Origin: Monosporascus cannonballus
Taxonomy: Eukaryota > Ascomycota > Sordariomycetes > Xylariales
Length of the DNA: 64,000 bases
Direction: 5' to 3'
NCBI GenBank assembly: GCA_004154925.1
Contig: QJNS01000206.1
Coordinates: 1-64,000, forward strand
The notes beneath the pieces are model-generated. The model was given only the letters and a program-made list of their open reading frames with translations. It was not told the DNA's origin and made no database searches. Position 1 is the stretch's first letter, and the number at the start of each line of letters is the position of its first letter. This document shows positions 23,118-35,043 of this stretch, piece by piece. The translations under genes were made by a program, and so were the position numbers.

Positions 23118-24784
23118 GTTATGGTTGTTGAGTTATTGTATTTAGAAACGATAGGGGGTGGTAATATAGATCGGTGTTGGGAGGTGGAGATGTCCGACCG
23201 CACGGATCCAATTGATCCATTAGTGTAACAGGGCTAATTGGCCGATTAAATCGAAACTCAAAACAGTGGAGATATTAGCATTAGCAGTTCCACTTCTGTC
23301 GTGCTGATTGACAGGGGTGGCACGGTCCATAATTATAATCTGCTGAAGTTAACCGAACTGCACCTTAAACAGCTGCCGTCTGAAGGGTCGGAAGGCGTGC
23401 TTATCCCATTTCATTCGTCGAGGTTCCTCAGCTGTCATAAGTGGTCAAGGCCATCGGCAATGGGCGACCCGGAGATCCCTTGGCAGGGGAGACGATATGC
23501 ACGCACCCTGAGGTCAAAAGGCTCAGGGACATCGGGAGTCTCATCCGTTTGCCCGTCTTACTTCGTACGGTATCCAGGCATAATTTCTGTTACGCGGCTC
23601 CATAGCTCTAGTTGTTGCCATCGAAGGTCAGCATGTAGAGTCCTATAGAAATTGTATGGGATATGCATGAACCGCTTTCTTCCATATCAATTTTTAGTAA
23701 CTCTCGATGCTGCTAAGCGTGATGAAACTGCTAAATCATATTTATTCCCATATACGTTTGGATGCCAACTTACATCGACCAATAGTGGACCCAGTGGTGG
23801 TAACTAACAGAAACCACCCCTGCGTACGGTACATTCCCCCAAGTCCAATTCCCCTTTGGACCACTAAAGGGCCGAAGCTGACTCACGATTAATGATCCGC
23901 ACTTCAGCGACTCGCCGAGCTCGTAATGTCGGATACTTTCAGTACTCCGTCGTGAATTCTTCCAGTTCCTCGGGAGGATTTGACAGAGGGCGTTAAGGCA
24001 GTATCCATTACGGATTTTTAGTAAGAGCTAATTGGGCGCGTTGCCTTAAATAGGAAGTGCGAAATATTATGAGGATGTCTTATTGGTGGAACCAAGGTAC
24101 TTTTCTCTACCTCCGGAGCATTATCTAATAATGACCCGATAGCTCGTCCGAATCAAATGACGTAAAGAAAGAGTCATCGATGCTGTCGGAGCTGATCCTT
24201 CGGGACTTGCAGCACAACGTTCTATGCAGGTAATACAGTGGGCCTGGCCATGACCATTCCAGATACCTACATTAACGCAATACAATAGTTCCATGTTAAC
24301 TCACGCAAGACGCTGTTTGCTTTGGGCAGCATAACTGCTTCGTATCCAACTTTGATTCATATCTCAGCTGTGTCTTAAGAAGGTAGGTATGGACCCGATA
24401 CTCGGCGCGACTTATTATAGTCCGCGACTGTCAGCATGCCAGAGACCTATGCCACTAGTAGGGAGGATAACAGCGCGGCGGCCGCATTATCGGCTCACCA
24501 GACGAGGAAGGATTGTACCCCTGTCAGCAGCCGGAAAGTGGGTCGCCAGAGCAGAAAGTCAACCGAAGCTCCCGAAACAAGCGCTTACTACATGCTAAGA
24601 TCACGTGCGGATCTAGCTCTTGGTGTGCGCCACAGCTTACTTCAATGACTCCAACAATCCAAGGTCGATGTTATGGTCTTGTGTTGAACCAGCAGCTCCA
24701 CAGATATGGAACTTGTATTAATGTGTGGTGCTGATCTGTTGAACTCTCCGTCAAGTCAGTAGACCGAAGAGATCCGAGAAGATC
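23118..24784. other. GC-normal intergenic region upstream of the aldo-keto reductase
   Basis: About 1.7 kb of ordinary composition with several short open frames. None has recognisable motifs, splice signals that join into a longer protein, or a coherent start, so I call no gene. The right copy of the 22-bp inverted pair is here. The last 100-200 bases must hold the promoter of the reductase gene. Confidence 0.5.
23344..23365 (-). repeat. 22-bp repeat, right copy of an inverted pair
   Basis: Exact reverse complement of 18484-18505, 4.8 kb away across the AT island. Confidence 0.7.
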
Positions 24785-26390
24785 ATGATGGCTCCCGCTC
24801 CAACATGTGGAGGCATATCGCTTGTCACTGGTCACATATCCAAATATGGTTCAGTCAAGGTCAACGAAGCCGAAATCACTGAGAAGGTCAATGGACATAT
24901 CAATGGGAAAGTCGACGGGTCTCAGAGGGCCTCAGCATTTGCCGAGGGTGCTCGTATTGTCCCGAAGTCTCTGTCAGAATCTACGGCCGCCACCAAGGCG
25001 GAGTATAGAAAAGTCGGTAATAGTGGCCTACGTGTGTCCAATCCCATCATGGGAACATTGGGATTTGGTGATCGCAGATGGCTTCCATGGTGTCTCGAAG
25101 AAGAAGAGGTACAGTACGATTGTGTCATTCAAAAGCATAGCAAGCTAACTCGAGGCTCAGGCGTCCCAACTGCTATTCGCGGCATACACAAAGGGAATAA
25201 CTACTTGGGATACTGCAAATGCTTATAGCAACGGAGTCTCCGAGGAGATAATTGGCCGAACCATCAAGCGATATAACATTCCCCGCAGAAAACTGGTCTT
25301 GATGGTGAGTGTTGAACTCTTAATATCAAGGTTTATTACTCTCTTCTAAAGACGCAGACCAAAGTAGGCAGGATTGTAGCCCATCCGGATGACAGTGATC
25401 CGGGTGACTTTGTTGCGTTTCTAGATGACCTCGTGGGGAAAAGCAAAGACTATACAAATCAGTACGGTGAGCGCTTCATCTCATGCATCACGAAAGAGGC
25501 GAAGCCGCTAATGGCAGCTTCCAAGGCTTATCACGGACAGCTATTTTCAACGCTGTAGAGCAGTCTCTTGAGCGCCTCCAAACGAGCTACATTGATGTGC
25601 TGCACATACATCGTTACGACGACACGGTGCCCCCAGAGGAAACGATGCGTAAGTAGCAATTATAAATCTAGTCCAGGGTCGCCTGGCTTCGGTGCTGATT
25701 TGGCGATCGATTTCGCGTGTAGAGGCTCTGCATCAATTGGTAATGAGCGGCAAAGTTCGCTATCTTGCTGCCAGTTCGATGTGGACATATCAGTTTGCCA
25801 CGCTGCAGTCCATAGCGGAGAGAAACTCGTGGACAAAGGTATGATACAGTATATTATGCCTCTGATATGGGGCTATGGTGCGGGGCATCTGCTACCCCTA
25901 TTCCCCGCACGTGCCTCCTTAAACACTGGCCAAGCTGACCAGATTCATCTGCCAACAGATGGTGGCAATGCAAAACCACTACAACCTTCTCTATCGAGAA
26001 GAAGAAAGAGAGATGATCAAATACTGCAGGAAGACCGGTGTCGGAATTCTCCCATGGTCACCACTCGCGGAAGGCCTACTCGCAAGACCTCCAGGATTGA
26101 TAGGATCTAGCACGCGCTCTTTAGAACCATCAAGGTTCGGTAACGGGCAGAGCGAACCGGATAAATCTATTATCAAGCGAACGCTGGAAATATCGAAGGC
26201 ACGAAACTGGATGATGAGCCAAGTGGCCTTGGCGTGGCTAAATAAACGCGTAACAGCGCCAATTATCGGTATGAACAGCGTTGAGAGAATGGATGAAGCG
26301 TTGGCGATTCGTGGTATGGAGCTCAGTGCGGAAGAGGAAGCATACTTGGAGGAAGCCTACGAACCAAAGCGGATTCAGGGACACGCCTAA
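24785..26390 (+). CDS. Aldo-keto reductase (six exons)
   Basis: NADPH-dependent aldo-keto reductase, cytosolic TIM barrel, about 415 residues. Exons by GT-AG sites and frame: 24785-25108, 25161-25304, 25358-25466, 25526-25648, 25723-25838, 25959-26390. The catalytic tetrad is present: Asp125 and Tyr130 in [10 protein letters not shown], Lys158 in TKVGR, His221 in LHIHRYD. The barrel runs from [13 protein letters not shown] (residue ~76) through [39 protein letters not shown] and [16 protein letters not shown]. It resembles the fungal group that includes aryl-alcohol dehydrogenases and sterigmatocystin/aflatoxin-type reductases. Odd: a ~75-residue polar N-terminal extension with no recognisable domain, whereas the family usually starts near the barrel. 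The second acceptor could instead be 25351, adding two residues. A role in tailoring the NRPS product is possible, but the gene is separated from the NRPS by 6.5 kb including an AT island. Confidence 0.88.
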
Positions 26391-26838
26391 GAGCTCCATA
26401 TCGAAACTTGACCCCTTGGTTATAGACGAAGTTGGGGTCTCGTACCAAAGCGGACGACGGACTCTTAATATTAGAAGTGTCACGAACTTGCAGAGAAAAG
26501 TTAGAGTAATTACGTAATGGGCCAGTAGATGCCATCGTGCAATATTACGAATGTCGCTTGTTATCGCATTTAGATTTACTGTGCGTTCTCTTTGTTGGAA
26601 TAGGGGCTAGAATAGGGCCAAAGCGGCCACTACCCTCTTGTGCGTATGTAGTTGTGCAGCACCCAAGCCCTTATTGTCACTTGATGGATGCTAAGGGCAT
26701 TCGACTTATCTTTGACATCTCTCATCCCTCAGCGACCTGGATAAGGGGTTCTGAAACGCAGTCGGGTAAGTTGATATTGATTCAGCCTGCGGCCAGCGTC
26801 CTGACTTCTGATACGATGCTCCAAACGACCTTGTCCAC
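26391..26838. other. Convergent intergenic region
   Basis: 450 bp between the stop codons of the aldo-keto reductase (+) and the expansin-like gene (-). I see no gene. Confidence 0.5.
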
Positions 26839-27677
26839 TCAGCAGTTTCCTGAGGCGGTATACTCCGAAGAACTCTGGATGCCGATGTTCGACAGCGTCA
26901 CCGTCTTCCCGCTCGAGCACCTCACCCTTACGGTGACCTTATCCGTGCCGAATCCGCTGGAATCCCGCTTTTGAAAATAGTTGTAATCCTGACGCACGGT
27001 CGGCTGCCAGGTTTTGCCGCCGTCCGTGCTGACGTCAAGCGCCGTGACCGCGCTGTTGGGGTTCACGACTTGCATGGAGAAGCTGATGAAGCGCTTTTGT
27101 GAGCCCGCGTACATACGTGCTTGATTATGACGGCGGGGCTGGCAGAGGGTAGTAATAGTAATAGACTTACAAATGCGCGGAAGTCCCGCTCTTGTTCCGC
27201 ACCCTCAGGGGACTGGTGATGCCGCAGGGCACGAAGTCCCAAGTAATGTCAATGATGCCCTGGCTCAGGTCCCCGAGCTGGGTGAAGGCGTTCTGGAAGA
27301 GGTCGAGCTTGTTGGCATCGCACTCCGGGCATTTGTCGACAACCTATAAGAGGCGTTAGGGTAACTGCAGCAATCTTTGGAAACACTAGAAGCACTCTGC
27401 TACTTCTACATACCATAGCCTTGATAGTCTTGCCGTTCGGTCCCTTGACGCTCACGCAAGCGCCACATTGCGCAGCCGAGTTCCACCTAGATCCCGACAG
27501 GGCCGTGCCGTGGACCCCCGATGGCAGACTGTATCCGGAGAACATGCAGTTCCCGCCATCCAGATTCCCGCCGTAGAACGAAGCTTTCCCCCGGTTAGCC
27601 CGCGCGAGGACCTCGGCGGCAGGACATGCCAGGGCGCTGGCGCAGAGGGCGGCGACGACTAGCACTTGGTTGAGCAT
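26839..27677 (-). CDS. Secreted expansin-like protein (three exons)
   Basis: Extracellular wall-loosening-type protein, about 226 residues. Exons: 27677-27414, 27343-27171, 27082-26839. The last acceptor was chosen because it restores the usual GTSAHFFSMQVVNPN reading; using a nearer AG breaks frame. Residues 1-17 are a signal peptide (MLNQVLVVAALCASALA). The double-psi beta-barrel follows: GKASFYGGNLDGGNCMFSGY, then QCGACVSV and VVDKCPECDANKLDLFQNAF, where the Asp of KLDLF is at the place of the conserved expansin aspartate. The C-terminal part (VTALDVSTDGGKTWQPT, VTVRVRCSSG) is the beta-sandwich/CBM63-like module. Cysteines are paired as expected for a secreted protein. Expansins loosen wall polysaccharides without hydrolysis; whether this one acts on plant or fungal walls cannot be told. 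No link to the NRPS. Confidence 0.85.
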
Positions 27678-28752
27678 CTCGGGGAATTTGCGAGGTCTGG
27701 ACTTTGAGGGTGATGGGGATGATTGGAACTGGAACTAGATTTGGATAGGAGTCCATCGTATATGTAAACGCTTATGAGATCGCTTCCGCGCGCCCTGTGG
27801 GAGCCATATGAGACGGTTGACCAAGTGGGCAGCAGTTACACTCGACTCCTTGTTTTATTGCAGGTGGGTCGTGTAGCATCCCCAGTTATGTTACTATAGA
27901 TTATGTCCTTACCTAGATTCCACAAATTATTCAACAAGTAGATTAAACCAGGACAGGCAGAAATTGGTGATAACCAACCAGATGCTTCATAAATACTGGG
28001 CTCCTTCCATAATAAGACAGTGCCCCGAGTATCGTTGCACCGCGGACAGGGTCAGGGGTTCGAAGGCAACCCTACCAGATACGTTTCTCTCATATAATAT
28101 GTCGCTTTTAACCAGAACACCGCCATTGATCCACGATGAAACAGTTCACTTCATATCTAATCAGATCATGATCCATTCCACAAAATCCCGCGAAACATTG
28201 CATTTCAACGGCTTCGTGCGTCGCTGACGGGAGTTGTGAATTGCCCGGTGTCTTGAACCGAGCAGCTCGAGCTAAGCCTTCCATGGCGAGTACACGCAAA
28301 ACAAACCGTGAGATTTGAATAGGGGGCCCGCAGCCCCAGTGGGTACTAATTAAATTTGCTCTCGTTCCAGAAAGACTATCCATATCGTCACCTGATGGGC
28401 AGCCCTCGCCCAGCTTTGTTGATGGGATCATACCATTACTTTACCGGCAGGGTTGCGTTCTTTGCTTGTGTTACCTCCTATACTTATATATTATTTATTG
28501 AATATTAGAAGAGGTCATTCTAACATGGAATTCCTTGATCTGTCTGTGGCATGTTCACTTGAACTATTGACTTGCGCTTGTCTCAGTATAAGACATCATA
28601 GCGGCTATGCATGTATTTGAGGTGAGTTTGCTTAAGAGGTGGTGTAATAACCCCCTAGATTATTATTAAAATAACTGTGCTACCCCTATATCTGGAAGCT
28701 GACGTGTCGGAAATATATGATAAGAAATCAGTCGGCCATGATGTTTCATTAT
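27678..28752. other. Intergenic region without a supported gene
   Basis: About 1.1 kb of mixed composition with only short frames. The part next to 27677 is the promoter side of the expansin-like gene. Nothing else recognised. Confidence 0.5.
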
Positions 28753-29832
28753 TTAGTCAGAGACATCAAAACCTATGCTTGTCTCGAATCTATTAAGACG
28801 AATTTCGGTTTGGCTGTGTCTATGTATAGCCGCGGTGGGAATGACTGAGGCGTTTGCAAATCGCTTCCTTTCTCCTGGCCTGGCCCAAAGGTCCGCTTCT
28901 CGCGCCCCATCAGTATTGATTACAGTGACGACGTCCACCCTCCTTTCTCCGTCGGCCCTCTTCAGTTGCTCGAACTCGACCTGGCCCCAGATGCCGTCCG
29001 GTCTCACTTCCGGGAAGTCCTCGTCCCTAACCATGAACAATGCTACGTATTCGCACATGAACGCCATTGCCCCCGACATGTTGGAGAAGTATTCATACCG
29101 CAGCTTTTCGTCTGCTATGATTTCGCGCAGGGGGTTGTTGGTGTCCTTCCACTTGTCGTTGTACAAATATGATTCCCACATCTCCTAAGAGAGCATTTAG
29201 CCCGGTATCCACAAACAGGACAGGGAGGAGCTCCGGATAACGAATCGAAGCCGCGAGGAAGGGCAAAGATCACATACCCAAATAGATTTTAGGAAGTTGT
29301 CGGGATTGGCAGTCAATTCTTGTGCTTTACGGCTAAGTCCCTTCGTATCGAATAGACAATCTCCTGGGGTGTCGGGTGGGTTGCATACATTGTCGGCGAA
29401 CCACTATTAGGAGTTATTGTATTAGTCTGGGTGTGTTTATGTTGAACGTAGCAACGTCCATGGCTTAGTTAGCTAACCGGCTAGTGGAAATTGCTTCGGC
29501 CACTCCGGTATTCTTTTCTCTTGGCTACCACTATTTTTATCTGTATTTAAGGAGGGTTCACCATCTTCACCTTCTATAGAGGACCTTCTAGAGGTCATGC
29601 AACCTTTAATACAGTTCTTCTTCAGTTATATGCTTCTGTGTGTGATGCAGGGTCTCACAGTTTAGGGCCAGGCCATATCGAAAGGATCATAAGTTACCTG
29701 GGTGGTGTATTTAGAAATCGGGTCGGCAGCAACATCTCGTGCTAAATTGGCAGAACCGGCTAGTGCTGGAAGTGTTACTGCATATGCAGCTGCCTCCATT
29801 AGAGTAAATACTGAGAAAGCTTTCAAGAACAT
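28753..29832 (-). CDS. Secreted protein of unknown function (three exons, LTR in intron 1)
   Basis: Not recognised. Exons by splice sites, all phase 0: 29832-29698, 29403-29278, 29184-28753; about 230 residues. The start is the first ATG of the frame, giving a typical signal peptide (MFLKAFSVFTLMEAAAYAV, cleavage probably around LPALAG). The frame stays open upstream, but only with non-ATG codons. The mature part has a CNPPDTPGDC pair of cysteines, a tryptophan-rich central stretch (FLKSIWEMWESYLYND), and FSNMSGAMAFMCEYVALFMV, then a charged segment with DGIWGQVEFEQL. No catalytic motif is evident. Intron 1 is 294 nt only because it carries a 220-bp solo LTR plus a 5-bp duplication; without them it is 69 nt, a normal size. 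Splicing may therefore survive the insertion. The open frame suggests the gene is still functional. Confidence 0.7.
29440..29659 (+). mobile_element. Solo LTR (family 1, copy 1), TSD GTTTA
   Basis: 220 bp starting TGTTGAAC and ending GTCTCACA, bounded by the same five bases GTTTA at 29435-29439 and 29660-29664, the hallmark of integrase-mediated insertion. It contains a TATA-like TATTTAAGG followed by a pyrimidine-rich stretch, as expected for an LTR promoter. Copies at 52009-52229 (inverted) and 54069-54278. No internal retrotransposon region accompanies it, so it is a solo LTR. It sits inside intron 1 of the secreted-protein gene, antisense to it. Confidence 0.88.
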
Positions 29833-30457
29833 GTTGTCGGCGTGTGTGCTGAGAATGTCACGAATTGAGTCTAGAAATGAGGATAGGAGCTGCGAACTCA
29901 AGAGGAAATAGTCGGAAACCGGGGCAGCCTGGGGAGATATGAAAAAGAGTCTCCTTCAGGTTCATGGTAGTCCTCTATTTATGCCCCTTCTAAAAGTTAT
30001 CATCCAAGACATCATCGCTTCCTTCAGCACTTGTTCTTCCTTTTCCGTACTATTTTTTGCTCCTAACATGACGAAGATCATGGCACAGAAGCAATATTCG
30101 GCGAGCTCACCTACCCAAAGGGATGGGCATGGGAATCGTAACGTCTTACAGACGTTGGTTGCATAGGTGCTTGAAGGCCATGTGCCAAGTTTTAACGATG
30201 TTATTCGAGCTATACGCCTGTGAGTTACAAATTGTCATGCGTGGGGTTAAATAAAAATAGTCCACGAGTCCCTTGGGGACAAGACTTTATACGGCTGCCT
30301 GAGGCACCCGAAGCGAGAGATTGTAGCTATATGGCCGTGGACATCTAACCTTCTTTTGGCGTAAACAGTTTAAAAAAACCTTTGAAGTCTATATAAGAAC
30401 TAGCTGTACTTGGAGTATCAAATGGTGCTCATGCACTCGATATAGTGACAGCATTAC
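29833..30457. other. Intergenic region
   Basis: About 0.6 kb between the unknown secreted-protein gene and a Gypsy solo LTR; the promoter of the former should be in the first few hundred bases. No gene seen. Confidence 0.5.
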
Positions 30458-30873
30458 TGTTATGACCTAACGGGCTTGGCTGCTACAAGGACGGTCGGGC
30501 CCTCTTGGGGCATAGCGCCAACCCGGACCAAAGGTCACGTGACGGGCTCAAGAAGGCTCGGTGTGGCTTATTGGTCCAGGGGGCTTGAGCCCATCGAGTT
30601 TGGAAACGACTTAAGGGTGCTCAAGGAGACTCAATGAGTAGGACAACCTTGAACCAGGACGAACAGGCTGAACCACGAATAGGATATATACGTTCGTTAT
30701 TTCCATAATTTAGATAGCAGCAGCTTGCAATAACAATTCGTTACCTAAGACATCCTTGGTATTACGAGACGTAACCAGTTACTGTATCTATTGCTTAGAA
30801 TCTTACGATACTCCTGCCAACCTAAACCCGTACGACTTAGGTTTAATAGTTGGTTAAACCCTCAGCCGTCACA
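30458..30873 (+). mobile_element. Gypsy-family-2 solo LTR, TSD ATTAC
   Basis: 416 bp beginning TGTTATGACCTAACGGGC and ending GCCGTCACA, flanked by ATTAC at 30453-30457 and 30874-30878. The 3' half matches the LTRs of the element at 55050-61777 (for example the shared TTACGAGACGTAA and GTACGACTNAGGTTTAATA). It is GC-normal and not visibly RIP-mutated, unlike most other copies. No internal region is attached. Confidence 0.87.
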
Positions 30874-33558
30874 ATTACCCCTTTTGCAGTTATGGGGAGA
30901 GTGGGGGGACTGGCCCCTGCGGGCGTATATTTTAGCTGAATAACGGCTAAAATAATAACAATTCCATAGCCTACATATTACGATCCTAGAAGCATTCGAT
31001 TTCCGGCTGGCGACTGTATCACAGCTTTCTAATACAGGTTCTGTCAGATATAAGGGACATCAGTTGCGTTGTTGTATTCAGCTAATTGCATGCGCGCTCG
31101 CAACGCGTACAGCGTTTGTGTAGCCTAGTAACGGAGTATATATGTTCCGATCAGAAGGTGATTTTTTCCGTATTTGGTGTATTATAGTATACCTGGCTAG
31201 CTGATATACCCCTTAACGCCTTAAAGTATTAAGACGTTAATTATTATTTTTTACCACTTCCTAAAACAGCAGCTATTTATTCCACTTTTCTTCCGGCGAT
31301 TAAATTTTTTTAATTAAATAACTCCTTTTTTAAAATTACCTGTAAAATGTTTTTGCGTTATTCGAAAACTTTTTGTGAGATAACGCAGCCCTCTATAGCC
31401 AAAAGGGCTAGAACAGGACCCCATATATTCTAATAAGACGTCTCCAAATATCAAGAAAAGTAACTAGTTGCTGATATAGCCCAGAAGGGTTTGAGATTGC
31501 TGACCTTTTGGTATTGTGGCTAGCGTCGCACTCTCGTTATCTCACACTTTTATAATATCTATTAATTTTAATTATTTTTTAAAATGTGGGGAAGTTTTCC
31601 GTAATAAGGCTTGTGTTATTTAATATGATAGTATATTATCTGTAAATATATAATTCATTTTAATTAGTTTTTTTTCGTTGTTTTTCGCAATTAATAATTA
31701 TATATATTTATATATCGTAATTTCGTTAAAAATTATATTTGCGTTAAATAATCGTATAATTGATAAGTTATCGTATTATACATTTAGTGATTCCGTTTTT
31801 AAATCGACTTTTAATTTTATAATTAAATAAAAAATGAAAAGCTTTTTTGGATAGCTTATATAAAAATAATAATTCTGCTTTGATTATAAAAGTAATTATT
31901 ATATTTTGTTTATTTGTTTTTTATTTAATTCCCTTTTTAAATCGCTTTACAACGTATATTTAAAAGTTTTTCTAGTCGATCGTATTATTCGTAAAAAAGG
32001 TATCTGTAAGAAAATAAGAGAACACGATAGGTACGGCTAACTCTCGACAATCAGTTACTAATCTACTAACGAAGAATAATTAGAAAATCCCATACCCCGA
32101 TAAATATATATATAATCTAGATAAAAATCTGTTAGTATATTTATTTGTTAGAATAATTTGTAATTATTCGGCTATTATCTTATTTATATATTTATTTTTT
32201 AAAACTTTTTAAAATTGTTTTAGAAATAGTAAAATATTTAGCAGAAATAAACCGATATGTTTTCGGACTTAACTTATAATAACTCATTTTATATAAAATA
32301 ACGAAAAAAATCGAAATATCGTATGTTCGAAATAGGTTTAAAATGTTGTATATAATAATAATAATAAACGTTTTATTATAAAACAGCTATAAAAAATGCA
32401 ACCGATTATGATTATATATTTATTTTAAAAATACTCATGTTAAATTGTTAATTAAATATCTAATATATTGTTAACTATAATCTTTTATATTTATGTTGAA
32501 AGTGCGATAGAAACGTATTATATTAAAAATAGAAAAGGCTTTGACAAATATATAAAATATAATCGATAAAAACGTAATTACTTAATCGTTTTTTATTACA
32601 AATTAATACAATCGCTAAACCGAACGAAAATATTCGAAAGTATTAAAGTATTATGAGTATTTATTTTACAAACGTTTTTTTATTTAAATATAAAAAACTA
32701 AATTGAATTTGTTATAAAAGTTCTAATTATTAAAACCTTTAAATTATGAAATATAATATATATTTATTAAATCGAACATACCAACATTATGTTATAATTA
32801 AAATAATAAACGTGTTATAATAATAAATAAAAAGTAGCCGACATGGTTATTTTAAAGCATTTATAATTTTTTAAATAAAAAGAATATTTTAATTCCGAAT
32901 ATATAAATTATACTTTTCTAAATATTTTCAAAAGGTTAAACTAAGACGCCAAATTTTCAATAAAACTTTTTATAATTTGGAAAATATATTTAATTAAGAT
33001 TAAAAATATAAGTTTCAGGTTAAAAATACTTTAAATTAATTTATTATTTACATTATAAATTAAGAGAAATTTTGAAGCCTAAAATATTCGCATAACTTTC
33101 TGAAAATATTTATTTAACGTAATTACAAAAATTAATTATATATGAGTTGTTTAATACTAGAGGAAAAAAAAGGCCAAATAGAAAAGAAATAAAGGTGTTT
33201 TAACGTATTTTAAAGTAAAAACTTAATAAACAGAATTTAATTAAGAAAATTTGAAGAAAGCTAAAAAAAATCAAACTTTATAAAGAGAATTTTTTGATCG
33301 CCGAAAAAAAATATTAATTGTTATAAATTCGTTCGAATTAAAGGGCCGTTAAATACTGTAAAAAGAATTACTTTTCGATTTATTAAAATTATAACCAAAA
33401 AAAGCACATTAATTTTAATTATAAAGGAAATTATAAAAACAATTTTATTTCTAATCGAAAAACCGCTATATAAAAAATAAAAGGTAATTTATTATTATAA
33501 AAAACGTTATCATTTTCGAGAATTTGAATAAATTAAAAATATACTACTAAAAAAATGT
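30874..33558. repeat. RIP-mutated AT-rich repeat DNA
   Basis: Composition falls steeply after the solo LTR. The second copy of the short dispersed repeat lies at about 31485-31550. From 32005 a unit begins that is repeated at 40727. No open frames of note. Confidence 0.75.
31485..31550. repeat. Short dispersed repeat (copy 2)
   Basis: Less mutated copy of the element fragment at 20160-20245, with GCTGACCTTTTGGT and TAGCGTCGCACTCTCG in the same order and spacing. Confidence 0.45.
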
Positions 33559-33563
33559 ACGTT
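32005..33563 (+). repeat. Tandem repeat unit X, copy 1 (split by a Gypsy element)
   Basis: Starts TGTAAGAAAATAAGAG and is colinear with 40727-42300 (landmarks: AATAAACCGATA at about 32246 and 40969; ACGTAATTACTT at about 32571 and 41300). The Gypsy element 33564-40709 is inserted close to its right end; the last bases of this copy resume at 40715-40726, directly before copy 2. Each unit is about 1.57 kb. Identity of the parent element unknown. Confidence 0.65.
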
Positions 33564-33984
33564 TATTACGGATCCCCGAATAAACCCGTTCTGGAGGCCC
33601 CAGGGCTACAGAAAAAAGAAAGCTCCACACTTTAAGTTACGTAACTCAAAGTAATCTAACTGATTTATTAAATCATACAGATCGTTATGATCTAGATGAT
33701 TTAATAAATTCAAAAAATTAGTATCATACCGGTAAAATAAAAGAAAGTATAAGACTTTAGATTTCCTATGTAAATAACCACCTATTTAATTTTATTTTTT
33801 AGCTATTAATTTAAACTTTTAATTAAAAGGCAACTGTACCGTTCTTTAATTAAAGGAAAAGTTTTTAAATCTTTTTAACGAACAGATTACTGAATTATTT
33901 TTCGCCTTATTATTACTTGCAAATCAAAAACCTTTTTCGGATACTGCTTATACCTCCAGGTGGATATATAACAAGTTTGTTATA
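33564..33984 (+). repeat. 5' LTR of the family-3 Gypsy element
   Basis: 421 bp, the same length as the 3' copy at 40289-40709, sharing GGATCCCCGAATAAA, AAGCTCCA and GATACTGCTTATACCTCCAG. The two LTRs differ mostly by transitions. Confidence 0.9.
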
Positions 33985-35043
33985 TTTTAATAACTCCTTA
34001 ATTAATAGCCGACGAATAATTCACCACTTAATTAAGGCATAAGCTTTCTTAAACTTATTATAAACGATAATACAGGACGACATTTAGAAAATAAATAGCA
34101 AATCCGATCCCCGTTATTAATTAATAAAAAGTTAATAACCAAATTAGACGATTTATTACCCCTAAAGGAAGTTTTTCAATTAATTAATAATATAATACCC
34201 CTTATTACCCGGTCCCAGGGAGGTTCTTTTTTTTTTAACCCCAGCAACAACTTTCGCCTGCAAGAAAAAAAATTAAAATATAGGAATCCAAAGCAGAAAA
34301 AAAAAAAAGAAATACCCGACCTAAGGCCAGAAGAGTAAAGCAAGAAAACTTACTACTAAAGAAAAATACCTTACCGAAAGATAAAAGAAAAAGGAAAATA
34401 AATTATTAATCGATAAAAAGCTATATATTTTAATAACGGAAGTATAAGCCTTAAAAAAGGAAAACGTTAAACTTGTTCGATAACAGCAACAAAAAGCTTT
34501 AATTCTGCCACAGTTTGATACAAATTAATCCAAAGAAAAAATAATTCCGCCTCCCAATTATTACAGAATACCAAACGTTAAAGGCTATAAGCCAACTTTT
34601 CTTAAGCCCTATAACGGATTTACAGATATAAAAGGATTTTTGGTCCAGGCCCGATTTTATTTTAAATTTTACGAAAGTTCCTTAATAAAGGATTATTAAA
34701 AAATGATAACTATCTTATAATTATTTACCGGAAAAATTCTTTTGTAATTTGAACCTATTATGAAGAATTATTTGCAAAATTACCTTAACAAATTTTCGGA
34801 TATAACTAATTATATTTTTTAGCAAATATAAATATTTCGAAAAAAAAATGCGAACTTTATTTGGAAATCCAGACAAAAAATAACATACGGTTAAATAGTT
34901 TTATCTTTTTCGCCAAACAAAGTTAACATTTAAGTATATGATTAAATTTAACCGTTTAGCAACTATTTTTAATTTACTAAAAAACGTATTTTTTTTATTT
35001 TTATTATAACGGCCTAAAGCCTTAAATTAAGGACGAATTATAT

